Notes under the pieces: model-generated
What the model saw: only the letters and a program-made list of their open reading frames with translations
What the model was told of the DNA's origin: nothing
Database searches by the model: none
DNA from: Albifimbria verrucaria
Lineage: Eukaryota > Ascomycota > Sordariomycetes > Hypocreales > Stachybotryaceae
Reading direction: 5' to 3'
Assembly (NCBI GenBank): GCA_020081605.1
Contig: JAHREC010000009.1
Coordinates: 1,612,001-1,676,000 of the forward strand
Length of the DNA: 64,000 nt
Shown here: positions 49,251 to 60,883 of the stretch, piece after piece
How the letters are laid out: every line of letters begins with the position of its first letter
Numbering within the stretch: the stretch's first letter is position 1
Translations under genes and position numbers: made by a program

Positions 49251-51511
49251 ATTTAATCATAAGCCCATATCCTTACCATGGCTTCACCAGGGCGGACGCT
49301 AGCGGTCTGACGAAGAGGCTGCCACGACTTTGTTAGCCAGGCATCGCTGCGAGCCGGCCACGCGCTGGCAATGCTCGGGACTTGGTGCTGACCCTAGAAG
49401 CGTGGGATGGGCCTGCGGCTGAGCACGGCTGAGCGCCTCCAGACGGTCGACCAGGCGTCCCTGTCGATCTTACCTGGCGCAAGTCGGTCAAAACCCGATT
49501 AATAGGGCGCGACTGATTGAGCGACGGAGAATCGTTGGGCTCAAGCTGCAGGTCTGGGGGCCTCCAGAGATCGGATGTCAGAAAATGCAAACTCCACGAA
49601 TCTGGTGGTGCCACACGCTGACGATATGTTACACCCACCAGCACCAATGCGATCGAGGAATCTTGGGTTCCAGAGGGCTCATTGGATAAGTTCTAGAACG
49701 AATAGAAACGCCGTTCGAACATGAGGCCCCCATCCTTAGTGAAGTGGTGGACGAATTCTTATTATTTTTAGTGCAATTGTGGAAAATGAGGCGGCCTGTC
49801 CCCATAATCACCACACAGCTCGTCCAGAATCTGCGGTATGAATGACAAAATCTGCCGGCCTTCTCCACCTGGCGCCTCTTTCTCTCAACAAGAGACGAAC
49901 TGAAATGAATTCCCGCAAGAGGCTGGGGCCAGGATGTCTGGACAGAACGGCCCCGGTCACAGACGTAGCTTGGTGGAGATGGGTTCGACGGCAAGGCTAA
50001 TTCTGGGTGCGGCGCTCCACACAGTCAGCCCGTTGGCTGGAAGTCGGTTCTTGGGGAAATTGGCGGTACCACGTTGAAACGTGTAGCCGGGCCGTTGGCG
50101 TTTGTGTGCTTGCGGTGACTGGCTGGCTACGGCTTGCTTTGCAGATGCTGTCTCGCCGTCTTTCGGAGGACGGGGCTTTCTTTGGGCCTTGGCGGGGCCG
50201 GATGAGGCACAGCACGGAATGGAGATTCTGTCAGTCACATATGTTAATTGACCGCCCTGGATATTGAGGATAAAATATCTTTTGTGCTCTGATGAAATTC
50301 CCGGCACACGAGCCGCTGATCTCTGACGCACATGCTGTTGCATAACAGTTGTTGATCTACAACCATTGATCTGATAACGATGGCTCAGGCAACTGACCCG
50401 ACTAAGCTATAACAGGAAGATAAGAGTATCGCCTACGATATAATTTCTACTAGGATAGAAGACCCTATAAAAAGCCTTGAAGAACTATGTATATGCTCTT
50501 TGGTTTATTAGCTTTGTAATCTACATTTACTCCATTCTTGGCCGTTTATTCTTCAATATTTAGTTGTTTGTTGGCTGAGATATCTAGGTTGCGTATGCGG
50601 AAGCCCTGCCCTCCCACTGTAGGAACAGGCTCGGAGCTCTCAACTAGATGCAGCTGGCGCTTTACATAGAAGAATCGTTGCCAAAATATCGCACAATATG
50701 TCCGATATGTCAAGTGTTGACTTGTCTTATGTTCCTATCTAGTTAGATAGACACCACTTATACAGATGGGTAAGGCGGCACATGTATCGTCCAGAGCAAA
50801 GCAAGACATGTAAGCGATAGCGATGCATCGTATAAGTCATTCAGGCGGGCCTCTAACAAGATGAACCTCAATTTGACGAGACTCGGGGCACTGAGCCTGT
50901 GAACCCGTGGTAGGATCGTATCCCTCTATTCACTCTTGAAACATTTACTGATGGTAATTGTTAGAGCCGGAACTAGGAAAACATGACAGGTCTATTGATT
51001 ATGGACGCCTGGACTTCAGTCTTCGCAAAATATATATCCTCCATACCCTTGGAGGTGGTGCCATTGACAACTAAAGTATCGCAGCACATTCGCCATGTAT
51101 TGGTGATAGCTTTATGCGCCTCGGAACTCTACACAAACTGCTTCCGATTAGCATTGAGGTTTGTCTACCCAGTGTGATTCTATCCGCCCTGGTTCAAATT
51201 GGTTCTTGCGCTCTGTGACTTAAAACCTACAGCAGCTGGCAGCCTACGTACCTGTCTGAGTTTGTATATCTCGGAGCCCCAGGTTTCTTGCCGAAGCTAC
51301 ATCTTCGTCTCCATCATAGTTCTCATAAGACGCGAAGGTTGATCAAAGTTAAGGTTACTCTTCGCAGGTCAACTCAACCTTCATAAAAGACAGGAGAACC
51401 CTCTGTAACGAGGAAGAGTCATCACTGACTTTCCATCTCCTTACGCTTTTCATGTGCATAGATGATGAGTGCTATCGTTTAATCAGTACGCTACCTCATT
51501 CTTGATACAGA
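49251..51511. other. 2.3 kb intergenic region
   Basis: No supportable gene. Minus-strand open frames of 100-130 codons at 49333-50343 lack domains. From about 50.3 to 51.4 kb the sequence is AT-richer and looks degenerate. No RNA gene or mobile-element end recognised. Confidence 0.45.
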
Positions 51512-52165
51512 ATGAAGAAAGCCGAGTCAAAGAGTCCTGCAGGCAGGGTCCCACGAGCGCCAGAAGCCACCGCAAAGTCCACAAGTGTAAAGGAGCACAA
51601 GGATCCTGACGAGTCTGTCGTCTTCTTCTTCAAGTCCAATGAGATTTATGGCGAGTTCTGTCAATGGTACCCAGCCACTTTCACCGTGAGCAAAGCCGAG
51701 ATGTCTGATCTCATAGGGCATCCCATCGATGAGGATGACCCCGAGGGCTGGCAACCCATCTACTTCAACTGTGCCGAGCAATTCATGATGTATTGCAAAG
51801 CCGGGCGCTTCCACGATGTCGAGACGCAGAAGCTTGTGCTTGCCACGCACAACCCAAAAGAGCAGAAACGGTTAGCGAGGCTCACCAAGGGGTTTGAGGT
51901 GTCTAGCTGGGATCAGATCAAGAGCTTCGTTGTGGTGGCTGGTAATCTGGCCAAGTTTGGTCAGAACCCGCATTTGAAGAGAATCTTGTTAGGCACTGGT
52001 CAGCGATTGCTAGCTGAGGCAGCTTCAGAGGATCGTGTATGGGGCATTGGTTACACTGCAAAGGAAGCCATGACACACCAAGATCAACTTCGTTGGGGAG
52101 AAAATCGGCTAGGAAAAGCTCTGATGGAAGTGAGAGAACGGCTACAGCAGCAAGATGGTTCTTGA
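51512..52165 (+). CDS. NADAR-domain (YbiA-like) protein
   Basis: An unbroken 217-residue frame. After a basic, Ser-rich N-terminus of about 30 residues the whole protein is a NADAR domain: VVFFFKSNEIYGEFCQWYPATF, FNCAEQFMMYCKAGRF, a helical middle with KEQKRLARLTKGF, RVWGIGYTAKEA and WGENRLGKALMEVRERL. The domain hydrolyses ADP-ribose- or riboflavin-intermediate-type N-glycosidic bonds in studied members; YbiA acts on damaged riboflavin precursors, and other members remove ADP-ribose from guanine. The Glu of CAEQFM and the WG-N-LG motif are present, so it should be active. Which substrate it uses in fungi cannot be told. An AG lies directly before the ATG (TACAG), so an upstream leader intron is possible. 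Confidence 0.9.
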   Translation: MKKAESKSPAGRVPRAPEATAKSTSVKEHKDPDESVVFFFKSNEIYGEFCQWYPATFTVSKAEMSDLIGHPIDEDDPEGWQPIYFNCAEQFMMYCKAGRFHDVETQKLVLATHNPKEQKRLARLTKGFEVSSWDQIKSFVVVAGNLAKFGQNPHLKRILLGTGQRLLAEAASEDRVWGIGYTAKEAMTHQDQLRWGENRLGKALMEVRERLQQQDGS

Positions 52166-52921
52166 GACATCTTGTTGCTCGATATAGAAGCAATCACTAG
52201 TAATTGGGGGTTGAGAGCATCCAGGTGCCTTACCATTACCAAATACCATGTAATAGGCAAAGCAGGTTGTATAGATATAGGTACCAGATGTTGTAGCTTC
52301 TGCCATGCTTTCAGAACCGTCCTCGTCAGGTCTAGTTGCAAGAAGGAATGTTTTGGTCACCGCCTTAGCGGTAACAGGCATGGTGGGTGTAGCTTGTTCT
52401 GTTCACTGTCCACGATGATGCTGTAACCCGAAGCATAGCAGTTACTGTAGTCAACAGATATTGATGTAATCCAACTACAGCCACAACCTACAAGCCCCCA
52501 ATTGAAGGAGCGGTTAGAATTGTACGAATCTACAATTCAACTTTAGAGTAAAATACTAATATAGTCAAGGTGATGTTTAAAAAATTAGAATGACATTGTA
52601 ATACTCATGATTAATCCACTGCTATTCGTATACCTTTTTGCTGATAATTTTCGCGTTCAAATCGAGGCCGCTTTTTGGTCTACCGCTAGCATTTTACCTA
52701 CCCCAACAGGTACCTACAACAGCGCTGCCACTACCTACCCAGACTACCTACTACCAAGTAGTAGGTAGGTGGGAGCTACCAATAACTTGGATACTAAGCA
52801 ACTACAAACACCCAAGAATAGTTTCGACTTCTCAACCTAACCTTCGCCCTCCTCTAAGCGCTGGACGGTATATTTAGCAACCAATTCTTCAAGGAGATTA
52901 CGAATTCTCGCCGGCAATAAA
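52166..52921. other. Intergenic
   Basis: 750 nt, AT-rich in the first half. The second half, upstream of the FHA gene, carries many CTACC/GGTAG words and a perfect hairpin. No gene. Confidence 0.45.
52744..52768. repeat. Perfect 11-bp hairpin upstream of the FHA gene
   Basis: CTACCTACTAC and its reverse complement GTAGTAGGTAG are separated by CAA, 154 nt before the FHA start codon. The surrounding sequence repeats CTACC several times. It may be a protein-binding palindrome or chance from a low-complexity stretch. Confidence 0.7.
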
Positions 52922-53844
52922 ATGGGTCAAGAAGAGGAAGTCGACAGCCGTTCCTCGCGGCGGCGAGATGACACCGAGCACCGCGATAGAGACCGTCACC
53001 GCGAACGAAGACATCGAGGCGACCGCGACCGCGACGAGGAGCGACGAAGGTCTCGAGACCGCCGCCGGTCTCGGACACCTGACTCATCTAAGCGACACCG
53101 TGACGGAGACAGAGACGACCGCCGTGACAGAGACTCTGACAGACATCGAAGGCGCAGGCGATCACGCGACGACCGGGACTCGGATCGCTCAAGACGGCAC
53201 CGTGACGACAAATCAGGCCACGATCGCGAGAGCGAACGAAGCTCGCTAAAGCACAAGGGCCCGCTGCCCTCCCAGGAGGACTCGTTTGCCCTCATTAAAG
53301 GCGAAGAACCCGAGCAGCCCAAGGAGAAGGCTAACTACGGAACCACGGGCTTCCTGGCTGCGGCATCGAACTCTGTCGCCCAGGCCGACGGTTCCAGCAT
53401 CACGCTCAAGTACCACGAGCCCCCGAGGCGAGGAAGCCTCCCGCTCGTGATCAGTGGAAGATGTTTGTCTTCAAGGGCGCTGACATTGTCGACACAATTG
53501 ACCTTGGCCTGCGCAGCAGCTGGCTCATCGGGCGGGAGATGGCTGTGGTAGATCTGCCGGCGGAGCACCCGAGCATCAGCAAGCAGCACGCCGTCATCCA
53601 GTTTCGTTACACAGAGAAGAGGAATGAGTTTGGTGACAAAATTGGCCGTGTCAAGCCGTACTTGATAGACCTTGAGAGCGCCAACGGCACCATGCTCAAT
53701 GGAGAAAAAGTCCCGGACAGCAGGTATCTGGAGCTCAGAGACAAGGACATGGTTCAGTTTGGGCAGAGCACTCGCGAATATGTCATTATGCTCGCCCCCG
53801 TGACTAGAGAAGGCAGATGTGGCGACCATCCCCCTTCAATCTAA
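52922..53844 (+). CDS. FHA-domain splicing factor, SNIP1/Pml1 type (frame broken once)
   Basis: About 307 residues, no intron. The N-terminal 110 residues are almost only Arg, Asp, Ser, His and Glu (RDRDRHRERRHRGDRDRDEE), an RS/RD-like region of nuclear RNA-processing proteins. The C-terminal FHA domain reads SSWLIGREMAVVDL, HPSISKQHAVIQF and LIDLESANGTMLNG, with the Gly-Arg, Ser-x-x-His and Asn-Gly positions for phosphothreonine binding. This is the architecture of SNIP1 and yeast Pml1, a subunit of the RES complex that retains and splices pre-mRNA. The frame breaks at C5 53420-53424 (six needed), between KYHEPP and the segment before MFVFKGAD. The C-terminal tail after YVIMLAP may be slightly misread. 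Confidence 0.88.
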
Positions 53845-55019
53845 ACGCTGAACTACGGTGGCTGCCTGCTTCTGCATCCTCGCGAGACATCGAAGCACCT
53901 TATCGAATGCAGGCCAAGGCTCTTGACCGACTTAAAGCGTGCTTGGAACCATGCTCCTACGTGTATGCCTGCTCGCTGACTCGTCTCAAGCAGCGGTGAC
54001 CCTCCTACCGAACGTAACACCAGATACGGTGGGCGAATGCAAGTCATCGTGTAACAAGCCCCAGATTCATAGACGCAGAGTTGGCAGCCTCATCTCGCGA
54101 TGACGATATCGTCTCTTTTTTTCTTTCTTTTTTTTCTCGTATAGAAGACAACGGCTTCGAGACGAGCTGAGGAAGGCTCACTAGAACCGAAAGATCGCCC
54201 AAGCGCCGAAAGTTTCAAAAATCCCGTCATAGCATTTAGCCCGAAAATGAAGCCGATAAGCTTCGCCGTTGCCCTGCTCAGCTTCCTTATTGAAGTCACA
54301 CCGGACTTCTCACCTCTTTCATGAGACGCTACGTGAGCTATCGCAGTCCACCATGATGACGCTCCTGCGGCGCTGAAAAATTCTCAGTGTGGTCTGACAA
54401 GATGGTGACGCTGATGCAACAATCAAGACTTGAGAACAGCTTCCTTCGTGATCGTTAGCCTTACCTTAGGCGGGTAACCTCGGCACCACCGCGTTCAGTC
54501 AAGAATACGCGAGCAAGTAGACCAATAAAGGGATATCTCTGGCCTCGACTGGGCTGTATCACCGAATTCTCCGACTCGTGGTGCCAGTGAACGGCTATGT
54601 GAGCCTAAGAAAGTGCCGCGGCGATATGTTGTCCTACACTCACTCATTCATGAGCACAAACAGAAAGGCTTAGCCACAATTAGCCTCCGCAGGATTTTGG
54701 GTTGCTAGTGACTTGTCGTGTTTGGAGGGTATTTATGCTCAGCCGAAAAATATCTGGTGGTTTAAGTGGTTTGGCTCTCGTAAATCCCTCTCCATCTAGG
54801 TCATCGTCGCGACGGCATGGAATGCTCTTTTGTGAAACCTTCTATCATGAACACTCAAATGGAGCAAGGTTAGCCGGGCTGCTTACATCTCTTGGTCTTT
54901 TTACAATGGAAGCTCGACTATAAAGCTGGAGAGTTCCTCGCCCTTCTGGCTACAAGCAAATCGTGAAAGCAAGCTCTCCTTTCTACTGTCAAATCAACCA
55001 CCTGGACATATACGACAAA
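53845..55019. other. Intergenic
   Basis: 1.2 kb without a supportable gene. A T/C tract lies near 54110-54140, just after the FHA gene. Nothing else recognised. Confidence 0.45.
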
Positions 55020-56269
55020 ATGGCAAGAGTAAGTAGGCCCACCACCAGGACATCGGTGGGACAATGTGTCATGGCACAGCGGAGGCTTACAATACCTTGT
55101 AGGGTTCAAACGGCCTGAACATTGCGCGTTACGAAACAACCGCCGTGTACACGCACCCTGACGCGGAAGTGGACATTGTACTTGTCCATGGCCTCAACGG
55201 TGCACCAGACAAGACCTGGACCGCCAGTAACGGCGTCTTCTGGCCGCGGGACCTGCTGCCAGCTTCGCTGAGAGGTGTCCCTGCCAACGTGCTTGTATAT
55301 GGGTACAATGCCGATGTCTACTCACGTCGCAGTGACAGTAGCGCAAGTGACAACTTTATCCATCAGCACGCTCAGACGTTGGTTACCAGTTTGTCTCTAT
55401 ACCGCCTTAGCGAAGGCACTTTGAAGAACCCAATCATCTGGGTGTGCCACAGCCTCGGAGGTATCCTAGTTAAGAGGGCACTACTGTACTCTAACGACGT
55501 GAGGGCCGACCACCATAAGCATTATCGCTCGATATATGTATCGACGTTTGGGTTGATCTTCCTGGGGACGCCTCACACCGGGGCGGACGCGGCTTCATGG
55601 GGTCTTATGCTCCAGGCCATGTCGGATGCTATCCTCCCGAGGAAGTTCTTCGAGTCGGAGTCGGTTCTTCTGAAGACACTGAAAAAGGATAACGAGACGC
55701 TGGCAAGCATCAACAACCACTTCCTCGACATCTATCAGCGCTTCAGGATTCACATGGTGCATGAGAATCACAAGACTGATATCAAAGGAACCAAGTACGT
55801 TTGCTTCTTGAACAAAGGCTTTGGGATTAATGACACTGACTGTGCCAGAATCATCGTTGTTGATGCAAACTCAGCTAGTCCGCAACTCCCTGGCGTAACG
55901 TACTATGGTGTAGAATCCAACCACACACAAATATGCAAGTTTGCCAGCGAGAGCGCTCCTGGCTACAGGGCGTTATCGACAGACATTCGGCACTGGGTGA
56001 TGGAGGCTCCGTCGGTCATCAGCGTACGCTGGGAAGTAGAAGATGAGGAGAGGGCTTTCCGTATGAGGAGCGAGTTCAACGAGCGGCTATCCCCTTTCGT
56101 AAGTCGACCGGTTATTCTGCTACTGGGTCAGTTGCTGACAGGTCAAAGATGGGCCGATCTCCAGCCCCCTGCCGGCTGCACGGAGAAGTTTCGACCAACG
56201 AGAAGTCGTAGGCGTGCCAAAGATAACGGCTTCCCACCATGGAAGCCCTTCATACCCATGGGTATCTGA
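55020..56269 (+). CDS. Alpha/beta-hydrolase domain of the NLR N-terminal type, without NB domain
   Basis: Exons 55020-55028 and 55103-56269 give about 391 residues. The nine-base first exon (MAR) is supported by GTAAGT and by the in-frame join to GSNGLNIARYETTAVY. The protein then reads VDIVLVHGLNGAPDKTW, TWTASNGVFWPRDLLP, VWVCHSLGGILVKRAL (nucleophile elbow C-H-S-L-G-G) and LIFLGTPHTGAD. The His in SNHTQICKFAS fits the catalytic His. This is the SERAC1-like lipase fold found at the N-terminus of many fungal NLR proteins, which go on with NB-ARC/NACHT and TPR repeats. Here the frame ends soon after the hydrolase in Arg/Pro-rich sequence, and no NB domain is seen in the following 2.8 kb. An alternative splice at 56099 (GTAAGT to CAG 56142) would change only the last 60 residues and end at 56298. 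It may be a truncated NLR or a solo hydrolase. Confidence 0.75.
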
Positions 56270-59133
56270 CAGAAGAAAGGATCTCGGAACACTGAATGTG
56301 TGAGCACGAGATGTTCCCTATCTTGTTGCGTCGATCTTGAGGATGTGCTTGATGCCTTTGAAGGCCATATTTCATCTGAATCATGGCAGGCAGGAGCATC
56401 ACCGTCCATTCGCTTCATCGACGCACCTTCATCTCTCATGTTCGTATCACATGTTTTTCTCGTCACGGTGACGGAGCAACTAAAGATTGGATTCTGTTGG
56501 GAACTTTGGAGTGCTCCTACATCCAACGAAATATGCAAGTTATGACGATCTCCTGTCCGTATGTACCCGGGTACCGCGGCATCCAGTGTATTGCTACTCG
56601 GCACGGGCACCGAACGTCTCACCGCCGCCCGAACGGAGGCTTCTAACGTGTCTAGTGAAGCACGGCCCGAGGTGGACTGGAGCCCCGTCATGACGACAGT
56701 TTGATGAACACACTACTGCACGAATCGTTACACCCAATCTCTGTGTGATTTCTGGCGCGAAGCGCGCTTTTCTTTGATTTTATTTTCGGCGGCCTGAATA
56801 CGGAGGCCGATGGTGCCAAGGTGTTGCGTACAGGGATGGAGACATGGAAATAGAGCGGAGGGATATCCGCATAATGTGCGGTGGGAGGATCTTAATTTGT
56901 GCCAAGACCGGCGTTGATACGTTTGCGATAGCCTTGGATTTAATTATCGTATCAAGCATGGGCTTACCACACTTGTCACAAGCTAATGGGTCAGCATCGC
57001 GATGTAGGTTCCATGCAGCTGGGTATCTTTTCACGATGGACCCTGCTCCAGGGGAACAGGCAGGGCAAGGCAAGGCAGACGTAAGAGGCAAACGAGCTGC
57101 CGCCCACAACAAATGTCTTACTGTATCGATAGAGCTTGAGGCCAAGTTTCATGAGCATATTTTCAGTCCCACCGAGTGGATAACTGGTGTAGCAGAGCCA
57201 TGGATCCGCGCAGTGACAGTTAAACTGACGTCGATGAGGATCCCTCTATCGATTGCATCGAGAGGTGGAACCGTGATAAGGTAGGTGTACGTTGCGGAGC
57301 GAGGCAGTGAGCTCTTGGTGATGTTGTCGGCGCACGAAGGGATGTGGGCGGGAGCGTGCGTGGTTGATTCGATCAAATCATTTCTTGGGAAAATTCTGCA
57401 TCCATTTTTCCTTGTTTCAGTTCTCCATTTCCGCGAGAACGAATCGGCAGCGTATCAGAAAGAGCTGATCCCTCGCGGTGTACTCTGTACACTCACACCA
57501 CACAAGTCAGATCTTGCAGGATCGGATACGTCGCCCTAGGCTGGAAGCAGGCTAGGCTGGACCCCTCGGAAAGTTTTGGGACGACTGAGGCGGCATTTGA
57601 CATGCAGGGCACTCAAGGGTCAGGACAAGGACACGGCATGGCGATCTGCACGGCGACAGATGATAACCGGCCCTTTGGATGGCTTGGCGGGTGTGAGGAT
57701 TGGCCACGCCGAACGGAACTCCGCTGGAGCGACAGTACTACTGCACTAACAGCAAGGGCTGCGAGGACACGCTAGAGTTTGGTAAGGCCTGATCTTTTGC
57801 GGCTCTGGGAGCTTTGGGCTCCTCAGTGACGTCGGTGGTGGATATCGCGCGAGTAGGTTTTTTCACGTTCAAATTTTGCTCAAATTCTTTCCACAGTAAG
57901 AATAATGGCGGCTTGGGAGTGGTGTCGGGCTCGGGGCACGTGGGGATGGCGTGGGCGAGTCGAGTTGGTGTGGTGCAAACGTGGGTTGAGGTGCCGCGGA
58001 GAAAAGAATGAGGCCCTGTATACTGTGTTGGTGTAGCCAAGTAAGATTGGTGTTGTAGATGCAGGTACAGTGAGAATGTACCGTGCGTTTGAATAAATGC
58101 ACTGTATACACATCAGCAACACGGCTGTCTTGTCCATTTTGCCCATTATTCCCAATGCCAACGACATCCTCACTTTATCACAGCCACGTCACGGCAAGGC
58201 GGCCATCTAATCTCTTATCGGCCCATGCGTTTGGGATGTTCGCAGGCATCCACCATGCGCGATACCGATGCGTACTTGTGCCCGATAAGCACTACCTGGG
58301 TGTGCACAGTACTTACTGTATCATGCAGGCCTAAACTCGAAAACAAACCCCGAGCCTGTCCCGGGCAACGTTTGCCATCCTCCTTTACTTCATGCGCTCG
58401 TCCCCACATTAAATCTCGCCTGCGGAAAAGCTTTGATGCCGAGAGAAGCATCCATCCAGAGAGCCCTTGGCCTGTTCCTGAATATCTCCCAAAAGGGTCT
58501 CCATCCAGCCTCCCAATGGTGGATCCGAACTGAGCCCTGCTGCGGATCACGGCCCGCTTGGATGCCCCACCGCTGCCGTCATACCTCACCGGTAGCTCCG
58601 CCGTCCCGGTCAAGACGTTTGGGCTCACCTCTTGCAGCCTCTTGGTGCTGCCTCTCGTCATCGAAAACTGGAGCTCTGCGAAAACGAAACAATGGGGACC
58701 CTTCGGCGAAATGCCGCACCCAAGCCATCTCGCCTAGCTCTCCACCCGCCGTTCCACCATGCTCCAGAGTAGTTGCATCTTGATTCCAAGAATTTCCTTG
58801 ACTGAGTCGTCCCAAGATGGTCCCCTAGGGGTTCCGTTAGGCTCCACCGAAAAGAAAATAGACAGGCGATGGCGGACCATGGTGCCTGGATGGCGACAGG
58901 TACACCGAGAAACAAGTCAACCAGCTATGTTCAGTCCATGTATCGAGGGCCTCGACGTCAAAGGTATATAAGACTGTCCTCTTCTCGCCTTTCCCCAGAC
59001 CAGAATCATTCTCAATCCAAGCAATCATCTCCAACAACCATCTATCATTCTCTTTATACCCCAGACATTCTCTTACAACAACCTGCTTTACACGTATAGA
59101 TCAGCGTCTTGATTCATCTACACAACATTCACA
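56270..59133. other. 2.9 kb intergenic region
   Basis: No supportable gene. I searched for the NB-ARC/NACHT and repeat domains expected after the preceding gene and saw none. Open frames at 56780-57284 on both strands overlap each other and have no clear domain. Confidence 0.45.
58965..58972 (+). promoter_or_regulatory. Probable TATA box of the aldo-keto reductase gene
   Basis: TATATAAG lies 169 nt before the reductase ATG and is followed by a C/T/A-rich leader (58973-59133). Confidence 0.6.
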
Positions 59134-60065
59134 ATGGCTCCCTCCGCTATCACCCCGAGACCTCCCTGAGCGTCGTGTCTACGTCAAGAAGCCCATCACC
59201 CAGCAGACCCGCCCCAAGAGCAACTCTCTCTCTGTTGCTACCGTCAAGCTCAACGACGGCAACGAGATCCCCAGGTCGCCCTCGGTGTCTACAAGGCCCC
59301 CAACGGTCAGGAGACTGAGGATGCCGTCACCGCCGCCCTTGACGCCGGCTACCGTCACATCGACTCCGCTGCCCGCTACGCCAACGAGGAGGCTTGCGGT
59401 CGTGCCATCCGCCGCTGGCTCGAGAAGACTGGCACTCCCCGTGAGGAGGTCTACGTCTGCTCCAAGCTCTGGGACTCCGACCACGGCTACGAGGCCACCT
59501 TCAACGCTCTCTGCCTCTCCCTCGAGAAGCTTGGTCTTGACTACCTCGACCTGTATCTGATCCACTCTCCCTCTGACGATGAGGAGAAGCGCCTGGAGAG
59601 CTGGCGCGCCCTGGAGACTGCTAAGCGTCTCGGCAAGGTCCGCTCCATTGGTGTTTCCAACTTCGGTGCTGCCCAGCTCGAGAGCCTCGTCGACAACGCC
59701 AAGGTTGTCCCCGCCGTCAACCAGGTTGAGGTTCACCCCTTCTGCCAGCGCGAGCCTCTTGTCGAGCTCTGCGAGAAGTACGGCATCAAGATCGAGGCTT
59801 ACTCCCCGCTGGCCCGGGGTAACAAGCTCGAGGACCCCACCATTGGCGCCATTGCCGCCAAGTACGGCAAGACTCCTGCTCAGATCCTGCTCAACTGGAA
59901 CGCCGCCCGCGGCAACGTTGTCCTGCCCAAGAGCTTGACCCCGCCCGCATCCAGAGCAACCTCGAGAGCTTCGACTTCGAGCTTGCCCCTGAGGACATTG
60001 AGACCATCAACGCCCTCGGCAGCGAGAACTACGTCACCGGCTCCATGCACAAGTCTTCCGACTAA
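59134..60065 (+). CDS. Aldo-keto reductase (frame broken three times)
   Basis: An NADPH-dependent carbonyl reductase of about 311 residues, no intron. The catalytic tetrad is visible: Asp in YRHIDSAARY, the Tyr in that same block (ARYANEE), Lys in VCSKLWD and His in YLIHSPS. The signature KVRSIGVSNFG and the cofactor segment LPKSLTPARIQSN are present. Codon use is strongly biased to C-ending codons and the gene has a TATA box, both signs of high expression. The closest look is to Gcy1/Ypr1-type and related reductases; the substrate is not assignable. An unusual N-terminal extension (LPERRVYVKK) precedes the usual start (VKLNDGNEIPQ). Breaks at C4 59153-59156 (two short or one in excess), C4 59269-59272 (five) and C4 59939-59942 (five). 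Confidence 0.9.
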
Positions 60066-60883
60066 ATGGCGGCTTGGTCGACAAGAAGCACAATACAAAC
60101 GATTTTATGACCACGCAACAATAGAGAGGGTTGCCACTCAGTGCAGGGTCTCTGAGAAATCGGTACACCCGAAAAAGACTTATACCATCAATCCCATGCT
60201 AGCGGCGTGAGGGTTGAAAGCCTGCAACGTCGAGAAACAAGACATTGTGGAGCTTGCTTTTTCTGTCATAGAGTATAGACTTAGGGATATAGACATAGAA
60301 TGGTTTTTCAGCATTGGATCAAAGATAGATTGATGACGGCATTGAGCCGCATAAAAAAATTCAAAATATTCAAATATTTTCAGTCCTTTTTGCACAGTGA
60401 AATAAACCATGGTTAGCCCTTTCGGGTTCAAAAGCCTTTTGTAATTTCTTCTCTTGTTATGACAGTTGCCACTCAGGCAGCGTCGGGCAAAGGCAGCACA
60501 GGATATAAATCGAAGCTAGCCATGTCGCAATGAAAAGACCAACTCCTGCCTACCCTATATCACTAGTCACTGTTTATTAGGCAACATACCAAACTGATGT
60601 ACAGCTAAGGTTGTAAAATGAAGCATGAAGCTCCAAGGCAAAAGGGCGTTCTATCAATAGATGAAAAAGACAACTCCAGTTAGATGTTGTGTATTAGAAA
60701 ATACGATATCTTATAAAACGCTAGATAAAAAAATCACGATATAACTCCATGGTAACATATATATGTATTTATTGTGTACACATGCTTACTTAGTCTTTCT
60801 AATATTCTAATTCTATATTTATTCGACCAAGTATGGGTGACTATATCCTTCAGGCAGCCTAAGCCATCTCAACTTCGATACGA
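60066..60883. other. Intergenic, convergent 3' ends
   Basis: 820 AT-rich nt between the reductase stop (+) and the kinase-gene stop (-). It contains AAATATTC-type repeats near 60360-60380. No gene. Confidence 0.45.

Noticed and set aside
49957..50343. 128-codon minus-strand frame
   Set aside because: No domain, no splice support and low-complexity Lys/Arg/Pro content.
56780..57145. Minus-strand frame with CPAC and CDKC, zinc-ribbon-like
   Set aside because: Spacing fits no zinc fold I know, and an overlapping plus-strand frame is equally long; unsupported.
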